The position numbers were made by a program, and so were the translations under genes. Positions 51,903 to 59,816 of a stretch of DNA of 64,000 nt are shown in pieces (the stretch's first letter is position 1; every line of letters starts with the position of its first letter). The notes below the pieces were generated by a model that ran no database searches, had not been told where the DNA came from, and saw nothing but the letters and a program-made list of their open reading frames with translations. The DNA comes from Palsa-504 sp963839095 (GTDB taxonomy: Bacteria > Actinomycetota > Actinomycetes > Streptosporangiales > Streptosporangiaceae), in contig CAWIUF010000056.1 in NCBI GenBank assembly GCA_963839095.1, forward strand, positions 1 through 64,000, written 5' to 3'.

Positions 51903-53120
51903 CTAGACCGTGACACCCGGGACGGTAGCGGCGGCCCGGGATGACGATGCTCCGCTACCGCTGGCCGTACTGCCGCTGGGCCGGGGAGCCCCTCCGGCGG
52001 CGCTGCCGCCAGGCCGGGAGGCGCCGCTAGCGGCCGGGCTCCCGTTGGCAGCACTCCCGTTGCCATTGGCGGTGTCGGCCGGAGCCTCAGCGTCGAGGCG
52101 CGGGCCCACGCCGAGCTTCTCCTTGATCTTCTTCTCGATCTCGTTGGCCACGTCGGGGTTGTCCCGCATGAAGTTGCGGGCGTTCTCCTTGCCCTGGCCG
52201 AGCTGGTCGCCCTCGTAGGTGTACCAGGCCCCCGACTTGCGCACGATGCCCTGCTCCACGCCGAGGTCGATCAGGCTGCCCTCGCGGCTGATCCCGACGC
52301 CGTAGAGGATGTCGAACTCGGCCACCTTGAACGGCGGGGACATCTTGTTCTTCACGACCTTGACGCGGGTCCGGTTGCCGACCGCGTTGGTGCCGTCCTT
52401 GAGCGTCTCGATCCGGCGAATGTCCAGCCGGACCGAGGCGTAGAACTTGAGCGCCTTGCCGCCACTGGTCGTCTCCGGGCTGCCGAACATCACGCCGACC
52501 TTTTCCCGCAGCTGGTTGATGAAGATCATGGTGGTCTTGGTCTGGTTCAGCGCGCCGGTGATCTTGCGCAGGGCCTGGGACATGAGCCGGGCCTGGAGGC
52601 CGACGTGACTGTCCCCCATCTCGCCCTCGATCTCCGCCTTCGGCACCAGCGCGGCCACCGAGTCGATGACGATGATGTCGACGGCACCGGACCTGATGAG
52701 CATGTCCGCGATCTCCAGCGCCTGCTCACCGGTGTCGGGCTGGGAAACCAGCAGCGCGTCGGTGTCGCAGCCGAGCTTCTTGGCGTAGTCCGGGTCCAGC
52801 GCGTGCTCGGCGTCGATGAACGCCGCGATGCCGCCCGCCTTCTGCGCGTTGGCCACGGCGTGCAGCGCCACGGTGGTCTTGCCGCTGCTCTCCGGGCCGT
52901 AGATCTCGACGATGCGGCCACGCGGCAGGCCGCCAAGGCCCAGCGCCACGTCCAGCGCGATCGAGCCGGTCGGGATCACCTCGACCGGCACCCGGGTCTC
53001 ATCGCCGAGGCGCATGACCGAGCCCTTGCCGAACTGCCGCTCGATCTGGAGGAGGGCAACCTCCAGGGCCTTATCCCTGTCGCCTGCCCGCTCCGGGCTC
53101 GACTTGCTGTTCACTGCCAT
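51903..53120 (-). CDS. recA: Recombinase RecA
   Basis: This 405-residue protein catalyses strand exchange and LexA cleavage. Motifs seen: Walker A GPESSGKT, IDAEHALDPDYAKKLGCD, Walker B IIVIDSVAALVPKAEIEGEM, MIFINQLREKVGVMFG, and the C-terminal GAWYTYEGDQLGQGKENARN. The last 65 residues are a Ser/Gly/Ala/Pro-rich extension longer than usual and probably disordered. A good LexA-box candidate lies 226 bases upstream. Operon: recA-recX. Confidence 0.98.
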   Translation of the reverse strand: MAVNSKSSPERAGDRDKALEVALLQIERQFGKGSVMRLGDETRVPVEVIPTGSIALDVALGLGGLPRGRIVEIYGPESSGKTTVALHAVANAQKAGGIAAFIDAEHALDPDYAKKLGCDTDALLVSQPDTGEQALEIADMLIRSGAVDIIVIDSVAALVPKAEIEGEMGDSHVGLQARLMSQALRKITGALNQTKTTMIFINQLREKVGVMFGSPETTSGGKALKFYASVRLDIRRIETLKDGTNAVGNRTRVKVVKNKMSPPFKVAEFDILYGVGISREGSLIDLGVEQGIVRKSGAWYTYEGDQLGQGKENARNFMRDNPDVANEIEKKIKEKLGVGPRLDAEAPADTANGNGSAANGSPAASGASRPGGSAAGGAPRPSGSTASGSGASSSRAAATVPGVTV

Positions 53121-53345
53121 GAGGACTCCCTGCCGGGTTTAGGGGCCTGCGGGCACCTCCCGCACCGCCCAGGTCGTCTGAGTTTCGGTCCCGCCGGACA
53201 CCCCCGGCGGTTAACGATGGACACAGTACGCGCGGCCTCTGACATTCCTGCCTCGCACCACACAGCACCTGGTCCCGGGGAATCTTCGCAGCTGCTTTCC
53301 CCGGCCCGGGGGAGCCTGAGATTACTGCCACCTGACCACTATAGA

Positions 53346-53361
53346 GCGAACGTGTATTCGA
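53346..53361 (-). promoter_or_regulatory. LexA (SOS) box candidate upstream of recA
   Basis: gcgaacgtgtattcga matches 14 of 16 positions of the actinobacterial LexA consensus TCGAAC-N4-GTTCGA. It lies in the 384-base gap between recA (starts 53120, minus) and the PPOX gene (53505, plus), the expected place for recA SOS control. Confidence 0.7.
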
Positions 53362-53504
53362 TCATGTACGACACGCCGAAAGTGAGGCAGAAATCTGGGG
53401 ATTCCCGGCGCATCCCGGCTCAGGCGGGGCCGGCGCCGGGGGTGGAAAACCGGAGGCTAGCATCGGCAGCGACCCGTAATCCGCGTGCGCAAGGGGGTGC
53501 AGCG

Positions 53505-53906
53505 ATGCCGCTCGACGAGGACGTGACCCGGCTCGCCACGGGCAAGAACCTGGCCACGGTGGTGACCCTGATGCCGAGCGGGCAGCCGCAGGCGCAGCTC
53601 ACCTGGATCGACGCCGACGACGAGCACGTCCTGGTCAACACCGAACCGCAGCGGCAGCGGTCCAGGAACGTCGCCCGCGACCCGCGCATCACGGTCCTGA
53701 TCCACAGCGATGACCCGCAGGACTGGGCCGAGGTACGGGGGCATGTGGTGGAGACCATCGCCGGCGACGAGGCCCGGCGGCACATCGACGAGGTGTCGCG
53801 TAAGTACACCGGGCACGACTTCACCGCGCCCGTCGGCCCACACGGCCGGGTGATCCTCAAGATCGCCGCGGATAAGGTCAACACCCCGCGACTGCTCGGA
53901 AACTAA
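53505..53906 (+). CDS. PPOX-class F420-dependent oxidoreductase
   Basis: This 133-residue split-barrel flavin/F420-binding protein shows LATGKNLATVVTLMPSGQPQ, AQLTWIDADDEHVLVNTEPQ, RQRSRNVARDPRITVLIHSD and the late HGRVILKIAADKVNTPRLLG. Such proteins reduce varied substrates (for example biliverdin, quinones or nitro compounds) with F420H2. The ATG at 53505 gives the usual N-terminus. Its substrate is unknown. It is divergent from recA across a region carrying a LexA box, so it might respond to DNA damage, which is speculation. Confidence 0.87.
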   Translation: MPLDEDVTRLATGKNLATVVTLMPSGQPQAQLTWIDADDEHVLVNTEPQRQRSRNVARDPRITVLIHSDDPQDWAEVRGHVVETIAGDEARRHIDEVSRKYTGHDFTAPVGPHGRVILKIAADKVNTPRLLGN

Positions 53907-53918
53907 GGCGTGCCCATA

Positions 53919-53982
53919 GATCATGAAACGGGCCTCGTCAGGTCGTGAAGCGGGCCTCAGCGGATCATAAAGCGGCCTCATC
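53919..53982. repeat. Three degenerate 21-22 bp tandem repeats
   Basis: gatcatgaaacgggcctcgt (53919), ggtcgtgaagcgggcctcag (53941) and ggatcataaagcggcctcat (53962) follow one another between two convergent genes. They share the core tcRtRaaRcgggcctc. Confidence 0.75.
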
Positions 53983-54009
53983 TTCGCCGGTCTGGCCTCC
54001 GGGAGCCGG

Positions 54010-54204
54010 CTAGCGCAGGCTCTCTGGCACCTTGAAGGTGTCGCAGACCGCCCGCCACACGATCTTGGCGTCCATCCCGTCCTCGAGAGCCCGCTCGACG
54101 GTACGCCCGCCGAGGTTGTCGAAGACGAAGTCCTTGGCCACGCTCTGCGCGTAGGCGTCGCCGAACTGCGTCGTCATCCGGTTCCAGAATTCCGTCAACC
54201 GCAC
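54010..54204 (-). CDS. DUF3046 family protein
   Basis: This 64-residue protein starts VRLTEFWNRMTTQFGDAYAQ at GTG 54204 and ends AKIVWRAVCDTFKVPESLR. It matches the DUF3046 family, a small conserved actinobacterial protein commonly found beside recA. The longer open frame upstream is not conserved in appearance. The function of the family is unknown; its persistent linkage to recA suggests a DNA-repair or regulatory role. Confidence 0.88.
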   Translation of the reverse strand: MRLTEFWNRMTTQFGDAYAQSVAKDFVFDNLGGRTVERALEDGMDAKIVWRAVCDTFKVPESLR

Positions 54205-54433
54205 GCCGCCAGCGTACTGGCGGCCGGGACCGGCTCGGCGCTCGGTCACGACCCGGTAGAAACACCCCAGAAACCATTTAACGGATGTGTCGTTGTTAAA
54301 TACAGGGGAAGTAGTGCGGGCGACGCGCACTTCGTGATCTTGGTCGTGCGCTGCCCGAGCAAGAAAGCCGACGTAGAGCGGGGTCGGCGGTAGCCGGGCA
54401 TCACGCATGCTGAAGGGGCACGATGGAGGGCGG

Positions 54434-55778
54434 ATGGTCGCGCCGACGGGGGTGAACGAGGGGGCTCCTCAGGAGCCGGCGGCGGCCGGGCGTCCTGGGC
54501 CGGCGACGGCCGGGCTGGCGCCGGCTGAGGCGGTGACGGAAGACCCGGCCGGGTCGGCCGGAGACCTCATGGAAAAGGTGTCCGCAGGACCAATGGCCGC
54601 GGAACCGTCGCCCGCAGAAGCAGTGGCGTCTGCGGGCCTGCGGCTGCCGAACCTGCGGCTGCGGCCGGGCCCGGGGAACCGGCAGCGAAAGCGGCAGTCC
54701 CTGACGCCGGGCAGGTGGAGACAGCGCTCGTGGAAGCTCAGCGAGCGGAAGCCAAGCCAGCACGAGCCAGACCAGCACGAGCTAGGGCCGCGGAAGCCAA
54801 GGCAGCACAGGCCAAGCCGGCGCGAGCCAGACCAGCGCGAGCTAGGGCCGCGCGAGCCAAGGCAGCGCCAGTCAAGGCAGCGCCAGTCAAGGCCCCCGAG
54901 GCGGGGAACGCGGACGCGGAGCGCACCGGGCCAGCACCCGCAGAGACACCCGCGAAGGCAGCAGTGGCCGAGGAGACTGCACTCACGGAGACTGCACTCA
55001 CAGAAGCGGCACCCACAGAAGCGGCACTCGCGGAGGCAGCACCCGCAGAGACGGCGCCCACCGAAGCAACGCTCGCGGAGGCAGCACCCGTAGAGACGGT
55101 GCCCGCCGAGATGGGACCCGCAGAAGCAGCATCCGCCGAGGCAGCGGCCGAAGAGGCAGCAGCGCCGCAGAGGCAGCGGCCGCAGAGGCAGGGGCCGCCG
55201 AAGCAGGGGCCGCCGAGGTGGTGGTACCGGCTGAGGCGGAGCTGGCCGGGGCGGGCTTGCCGGGTACAGACGCCGAGCAGGAGGACCGGGGCAGAGAAGA
55301 GAGCCGCGATGTCAGGCCGCTGGCGGTGGTGGGCATCATCATCGGGGTCATCGCCCTGGTCGGAGTGGCGGCAGGCGTCCTGGCCGTGGTCACGCACGGG
55401 TTCAAGCCCAAGACGGTGGTCACCTACCAGCCGGCTGCCGTGTTCGGGCTTCGCCCCGGCCAGTGCATCAACTCCGGGTCGACCTCGCTCAGCTACACCC
55501 TGGTGTCCTGCGCGAGCCCGCATGATGCCGAGGTGTTCGCCCGCTTCAGCTTGCCCGCCGCGACCTGGCCCGGCCCGGCGGCGGTACGGCAGCAGGCGGG
55601 CGACGGCTGTGCCAGCAGGCTGAGCGGATACCTGAACCCGCAGCTAGCGACCATCGGCCTGACCCAGGCGTACGTCTACCCGAACGAGGAAGCCTGGCAG
55701 GCCGACCAGCGCACCGTGGTGTGCGAGGTCAGCGCCGGGACCGGGCGGCTGACCGGTTCGGTCCGCGCCAAGCACTGA
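54434..55778 (+). CDS. Septum-formation-domain membrane protein with long Ala/Glu repeat region (two frameshifts)
   Basis: The start MVAPTGVNEG at 54434 has GGAGG upstream. A disordered N-terminal half follows, with Lys/Ala/Arg repeats (AKPARARPARARAA) and five-residue Glu/Ala units (EAALAEAAPAETAPTEA). Then come one transmembrane helix (LAVVGIIIGVIALVGVAAGV) and an extracellular domain typical of septum-formation family proteins (AVFGLRPGQCINSGSTSLSY, CASPHDAEVFARF, with conserved cysteines). The frame changes near 54,640 and 55,160, both in low-complexity sequence. The corrected protein is about 448 residues. It is probably a cell-envelope protein; a direct role in division is inferred from the family name only. 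Confidence 0.75.
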
Positions 55779-55790
55779 TCCGGCGGGGCG

Positions 55791-56975
55791 TCAGGAACTC
55801 TCGCCGAGCCACTCGCCGTGCCGCATCACCGCGTGCAGCCGGAAGTCCTCGTCGCAGACGACGAGGTCCGCGGCCAGGCCGGGGCGCAGGGCACCAGTCC
55901 GGTCACTCAGGCCGAGGACCCGGGCCGGGGTAGTGCTGGCCGCGGCGGCGACCTCGGCGACCGGCAGGCCCGCGGTGACGACGGCGTGCCTGACGACGCT
56001 GGCCATCGTGGCGGTCGAGCCGGCGATCGCGCCGGGCTCGTCGCCTCCGGCCAGGCGCGCCACTCCCCCGGCTACCTCGACTCGCAGCGACCCGAGGCCA
56101 TAGCCGCCGTCAGGCATGCCGGCGGCCGCCATCGCATCGGTGATGAGGACCAGCCGGCCCTCGCCGGCGGCCCGGGCCGTGAGGCGGATGGCGGTGTCGT
56201 GCAGGTGCACGCCGTCGGCGATCACCTCGCAGGTCACCTCGTCCCGGTCGAGCAGCGCGCCGATCGGGCCCGGCTCGCGGTGGTGCAGCGGCCGCATGCC
56301 GTTGAAAAGGTGCGTCGCGTGGGTCGCCCCGGCGTCGACGGCCGCCGCGGTGATCTCCGCGGTGGCGTCGGTGTGCCCGACCGCGGCGATGACGCCGGCC
56401 CGGACAGCCGCCTCGATCAGGCCGACGGCACCGGGCAGTTCCGGGGCGATGGTGATGACTCGCAGGTATCCCGCGGCGGCGGCGTGCAGCGAGGTGAAGG
56501 CGGCCACGTCGGGGGCGATCATGTGCCGCGGATCCTGGGCGCCGCACCTGGCCGCGGAGAGGAACGGCCCTTCGAGGTGGATCCCGGCGATCACGCCCTC
56601 GCGGGCCAGGCCGGCCAGCATCGCGGCCCGGGCTTCGAGTTCGGCGACCGGCGCGGTGACCAGGCTGGCCACGATGGTGGTGCTCCCGTGGCGGCGGTGG
56701 AACTCGGCGGCGTGCCTGGCGTCGTCGGCCGGGCCCTCGGTGAACGACGTGCCACCGCCTCCGTGCACGTGCATGTCGATGAACCCGGGCAGGATCCAGC
56801 GGCCGCGCAGGTCGGTGGCGGGAGGGCCGGCCGGGCCCGGTGCCGGGGGCTCCCCGGGGCCGATCGCGTCGATCAGGTCACCGGCCAGCCGGATCCAGCC
56901 GGGGCTCAGCACCCCGGCAGGCGTCACCACGCGCCCGCCCGCCAGCAGGAGGGAAGGGGCGGCGGGCTGCATCAA
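55791..56975 (-). CDS. nagA: N-acetylglucosamine-6-phosphate deacetylase
   Basis: This 394-residue amidohydrolase removes acetate from GlcNAc-6-phosphate. Metal and catalytic residues: GFIDMHVHGGGG (HxH), GIHLEGPFLS (Glu), VGHTDA, ATHLFNGMRPLHHREPG, and the catalytic Asp in LITDAMAAAGMPDG. It overlaps the upstream SIS gene by ATGA (56972-56975; a second ATG follows immediately). The order DeoR regulator, SIS protein, nagA indicates amino-sugar catabolism; no kinase or transporter is present in the window. Confidence 0.95.
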   Translation of the reverse strand: MMQPAAPSLLLAGGRVVTPAGVLSPGWIRLAGDLIDAIGPGEPPAPGPAGPPATDLRGRWILPGFIDMHVHGGGGTSFTEGPADDARHAAEFHRRHGSTTIVASLVTAPVAELEARAAMLAGLAREGVIAGIHLEGPFLSAARCGAQDPRHMIAPDVAAFTSLHAAAAGYLRVITIAPELPGAVGLIEAAVRAGVIAAVGHTDATAEITAAAVDAGATHATHLFNGMRPLHHREPGPIGALLDRDEVTCEVIADGVHLHDTAIRLTARAAGEGRLVLITDAMAAAGMPDGGYGLGSLRVEVAGGVARLAGGDEPGAIAGSTATMASVVRHAVVTAGLPVAEVAAAASTTPARVLGLSDRTGALRPGLAADLVVCDEDFRLHAVMRHGEWLGESS

Positions 56976-57880
56976 GCCAGGATGACAGAACGCGACAAGG
57001 CCCGGGGCTGGTCCGGGTCGATGTCCTTACGCGCGGCCAGCGCCGCGGCGAGCCGTTGCGCTCCGATCAGCGCGACGAGCGGGTCGGCGCCGGAGGCGAT
57101 CACGGTGGCCCCGGTGCGGCGGGCATCGGCGAGCAGGTCGGCCGGCACCTCACCGAGGGCCCACACCACGGTGTTCTCATCGCTGACGCTGATGGGGCCG
57201 TGCCGGTACTCCATCGCGGGGTACGACTCGGCCCAGGTGCGCGAGGCCTCGCGTAGCTTGAGCGCCGCCTCGGCGGCGACCGCGGCGGCCCAGCCGCAGC
57301 CGAGGAAGGTGAACTCGGTCCGTTCGGTGAGATCGGGCGGCAGCGGGCGGTCCACCTCACGGGCCGCGGCGGCGGGCAAGGCGCGGACCTCCGCCGCGGC
57401 CTGGGGGCGGACGCCGGGGCTGGCCGCCAACTGGGCCCGGAGCAGCACAATCGAGCTGGTGATGAACCGGCTGGAGACCACCGAACGTTCGTCGGCGAAG
57501 TCGAGCAGCACCACGTGCCGCGCCGCCCGGGCCAGCGCCGCCTCCGGGGCGGCGGTGATCGCGGTCGTGGGCGTGTCCGCCGGCGCGCGGCGCAGGGCGT
57601 CGAGCACCTCGGTGGTGGTGCCCGTGCGGGAGATGTACACGAGCCGGTCATACCGCCTGGTGGCGGGCGCCTCCGACGCGGGGAAGGCGTCGGTCTCGCC
57701 CTGGCCCGCCGCCTCGCGCAGGGCCGCATAGCAGCGCGCGACGTTGAGCGAGGAGCCGCAGCCAATCGCGGCGACCCGCTCGCCCGGCCCGGGCAGCGCG
57801 GCTCCCGCCGAGCCGGCTACCTCGATCGCGCGGGACCAGCAGCCCGGCTGGCTGGATAGCTCGTCCGTCAGATAGCTCAT
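56972..57880 (-). CDS. SIS-domain sugar isomerase/deaminase-like protein
   Basis: This protein of about 302 residues has two SIS (sugar isomerase) domains. The first shows ERVAAIGCGSSLNVARCYAA and the phosphosugar loop LVYISRTGTTTEVLDALRRA. The second shows FTFLGCGWAAAVAAEAALKL, WAESYPAMEYRHGPISV. It resembles the isomerase half of GlmS or AgaS-type deaminases, and may convert glucosamine-6-phosphate made by NagA. The ATG at 57880 is preferred over 57910. It overlaps nagA, and a compound inverted repeat lies upstream. Confidence 0.87.
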   Translation of the reverse strand: MSYLTDELSSQPGCWSRAIEVAGSAGAALPGPGERVAAIGCGSSLNVARCYAALREAAGQGETDAFPASEAPATRRYDRLVYISRTGTTTEVLDALRRAPADTPTTAITAAPEAALARAARHVVLLDFADERSVVSSRFITSSIVLLRAQLAASPGVRPQAAAEVRALPAAAAREVDRPLPPDLTERTEFTFLGCGWAAAVAAEAALKLREASRTWAESYPAMEYRHGPISVSDENTVVWALGEVPADLLADARRTGATVIASGADPLVALIGAQRLAAALAARKDIDPDQPRALSRSVILA

Positions 57881-57911
57881 GGCAACCCCCGTCGAGCACA
57901 TATTGTGCACG

Positions 57912-57955
57912 ATACTGATTGATAAACGCTGTATACAAGCATTATAGATCAGTAT
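57912..57955. promoter_or_regulatory. Compound inverted repeat upstream of the SIS/nagA operon
   Basis: ATACTGAT (57912-57919) and ATCAGTAT (57948-57955) flank a central TGTATACA palindrome (57930-57937) in AT-rich DNA, 31 bases before the SIS start. It is a likely operator for the DeoR-type regulator encoded next door. It does not resemble the DasR consensus. Confidence 0.7.
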
Positions 57956-57981
57956 TGATGAGTGTGGAGTGGACGAGGTTT

Positions 57982-58082
57982 CTCGCTGGTTCCGGCGCGC
58001 ATGCGGATGGCCCAGGGGCGGCGGCTGGCTGGGCGGCGGCGGCTGGCCCAGCGGTGACAGCTGGCTAGGCGGTGACAGCTGG
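57982..58082. repeat. Short tandem repeats downstream of the DeoR gene
   Basis: Units ggcggctggctgg (about 58,017) and ggtgacagctggctaggc (twice, about 58,053-58,088) run up to the DeoR stop codon. No gene is seen here. Confidence 0.55.
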
Positions 58083-58868
58083 CTAGGCGGTGACGATGCG
58101 GATGCCGCGCTCGGTGAGCGCGGCCAGCAGGTCGGGGCGGGCGTCGCGGTCGGTGACGATCACGTCGATCTCATCCGGTGCGCATACCCGGGCGAACGCG
58201 CGCTGGCCGAGCTTGGAGCTGTCGGCCACGATCATCACCTGCTCCGCGCGGGCGGCCATGAGGTGATTGATGCTGGCCTCGCCCTCGTGGTGGGCGGTCG
58301 CCCCGTTCCGCGGGTCCAGCGCGTCCACGCCGAGTATGGCCCAGTCCAGGGTCAGCTCGGCCAGCACCAGGGAGGCGAGCGGGCCGATCAGCTCGTACGA
58401 CTGGCCGCGGGTGACGCCGCCGGTCACCACGATCTTGATGTGCTGACGGACGGCGAGTTCGTTGGCGATGTTCATCGCGTTCGTCACCACGGTGACGGTC
58501 GGCCCGCCGGCGCTGTCCTGCAGGTCGGGCCGGGTAGCCAGGGCCCGGGCCACCTCGCTGGTGGTGGTGCCGCCGTTCAGCGCGACGGCCGATCCCGGGG
58601 CGACCAGGGCGGCGGCCGCCCGGCCGATGCGCTGCTTCTGCGGGGCGTGCCGGGCGGTCTTATAGCGCAGCGGCAGGTCGTAGGAGACGTGACCGGCGGT
58701 GGCACCGCCGCGGGTCCTGGTCACCAGCTGCTGCCTGGCCAGCTGGTCCAGGTCGCGGCGGATGGTGGCCTCGGATACGCCCAGGGCCTGGGCGGCGTCG
58801 GTCACGGAGAGCTGCCCGTCGCCCGGCAGCAGGTCGAGCAGGGCATTCCAGCGCTGGTATCTGGACAT
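58083..58868 (-). CDS. DeoR/GlpR family transcriptional regulator
   Basis: This 261-residue regulator has an N-terminal DeoR helix-turn-helix (DGQLSVTDAAQALGVSEATI, then RRDLDQLARQQLVTRTRGGA) and the DeoR sensor domain (APGSAVALNGGTTTSEVARA, ELIGPLASLVLAELTLDWAI, LGVDALDPRNGATAHHEGEA), which binds phosphorylated sugars. The start at 58868 follows AGGAGG; 58895 is possible. A short palindrome ACTGCGCAGT (58910-58919) lies upstream. It probably controls the SIS/nagA genes downstream in response to an amino-sugar phosphate. Confidence 0.92.
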   Translation of the reverse strand: MSRYQRWNALLDLLPGDGQLSVTDAAQALGVSEATIRRDLDQLARQQLVTRTRGGATAGHVSYDLPLRYKTARHAPQKQRIGRAAAALVAPGSAVALNGGTTTSEVARALATRPDLQDSAGGPTVTVVTNAMNIANELAVRQHIKIVVTGGVTRGQSYELIGPLASLVLAELTLDWAILGVDALDPRNGATAHHEGEASINHLMAARAEQVMIVADSSKLGQRAFARVCAPDEIDVIVTDRDARPDLLAALTERGIRIVTA

Positions 58869-58971
58869 GCGATCCTCCTCTCCGGAAACGCGCAAGCGAG
58901 CTGCGCGATACTGCGCAGTTTAGGGTGCGTACCGCCCTCGTGATAGGACCGCCGGGGAAGAACGGGCCGGG

Positions 58972-59715
58972 TCAGCAGCCTCCGGGCGGACCGGGGACAC
59001 CGGGGCCGACGGCGGGCTGGTCTACGATCCCGGTCACCACGGTCCGCGCCACGTCGCCGAGATGCACGACGTACCACACGCCCCGCCAGGAGATCAGCGA
59101 GGCGATGCCGAACGATCGTTCCTGGCCGTGCTCGCGGTAGACGACGCGCGCGCCGGGAGCGTGCCAGTACCCGACCGAGTTGTAGCAGGCCCCCGGCGGG
59201 ACCCAGAGCTCGTACGAGGCGGGCACCACGATCCGGACCAACTGCGCGTTCCGGCCGGCCAGGCGGTGCGCCGCCCGGACATCAAGGGTGAAGTCGTACC
59301 AGAGCCGGTACTGCCAGTCCGAGTCGGGATACGGAATGGCCTTCACCTGCCGGTACGCGGCCTCGGGGAAGAATGCTGGCCGACCGAAACCCGGGTTGCC
59401 CGTGGTAATCGCCAGCCACAGGTCGGCCATCGCGTTGCGGAAAGCGGCTGAATTCGTGCGCGGGCGAGCCTGGGTCTGCGGCCGGGCGCCTGCCCCCGGC
59501 GCGACCGGCACGGCCGCGGTGGGCGAGGCCTGCGGGGTCGCACTGCGCGTGGGCGTGGCCGTCCGGGCCGGAGTGGTGGCCGACGGCGATACGGTCGGTG
59601 ATCCGGTCACGCTGGCCGTGGCCGCGGACGGCGGTGGCACGGACGGGCCGCCGCACCCGGCGAGCACGGCCCCGGCAATGAGCATCGCCAGCGGCGCCTG
59701 CCGCGACAACCTCAT
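58972..59715 (-). CDS. Predicted lipoprotein of unknown function
   Basis: This 247-residue protein has a lipoprotein signal (MRLSRQAPLAMLIAGAVLAG followed by Cys at 21), then a Thr/Pro/Ser-rich linker (about residues 25-85) and a folded C-terminal domain (FRNAMADLWLAITTGNPGFG, WQYRLWYDFTLDVRAAHRLA, SYELWVPPGACYNSVGYWHA, FGIASLISWRGVWYVVHLGD). It is membrane-anchored on the outer face. No family is recognised. It stands between the amino-sugar regulator and the tautomerase gene with no evident operon. Confidence 0.82.
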   Translation of the reverse strand: MRLSRQAPLAMLIAGAVLAGCGGPSVPPPSAATASVTGSPTVSPSATTPARTATPTRSATPQASPTAAVPVAPGAGARPQTQARPRTNSAAFRNAMADLWLAITTGNPGFGRPAFFPEAAYRQVKAIPYPDSDWQYRLWYDFTLDVRAAHRLAGRNAQLVRIVVPASYELWVPPGACYNSVGYWHAPGARVVYREHGQERSFGIASLISWRGVWYVVHLGDVARTVVTGIVDQPAVGPGVPGPPGGC

Positions 59716-59816
59716 GCTTTCACTCCGTCATGTACGCATCCGCTGGACCGGGTGCAGCCGACATTACTGCACGGCTGAGCGGGACGAAGCGGCCATCGGA
59801 TCTCTGGCGGAGCCGG

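Noticed and set aside
59107..59122. LexA-box-like sequence ccgaacgatcgttcct
   Set aside because: It matches about 13 of 16 consensus positions but lies inside the lipoprotein coding region, far from any promoter.
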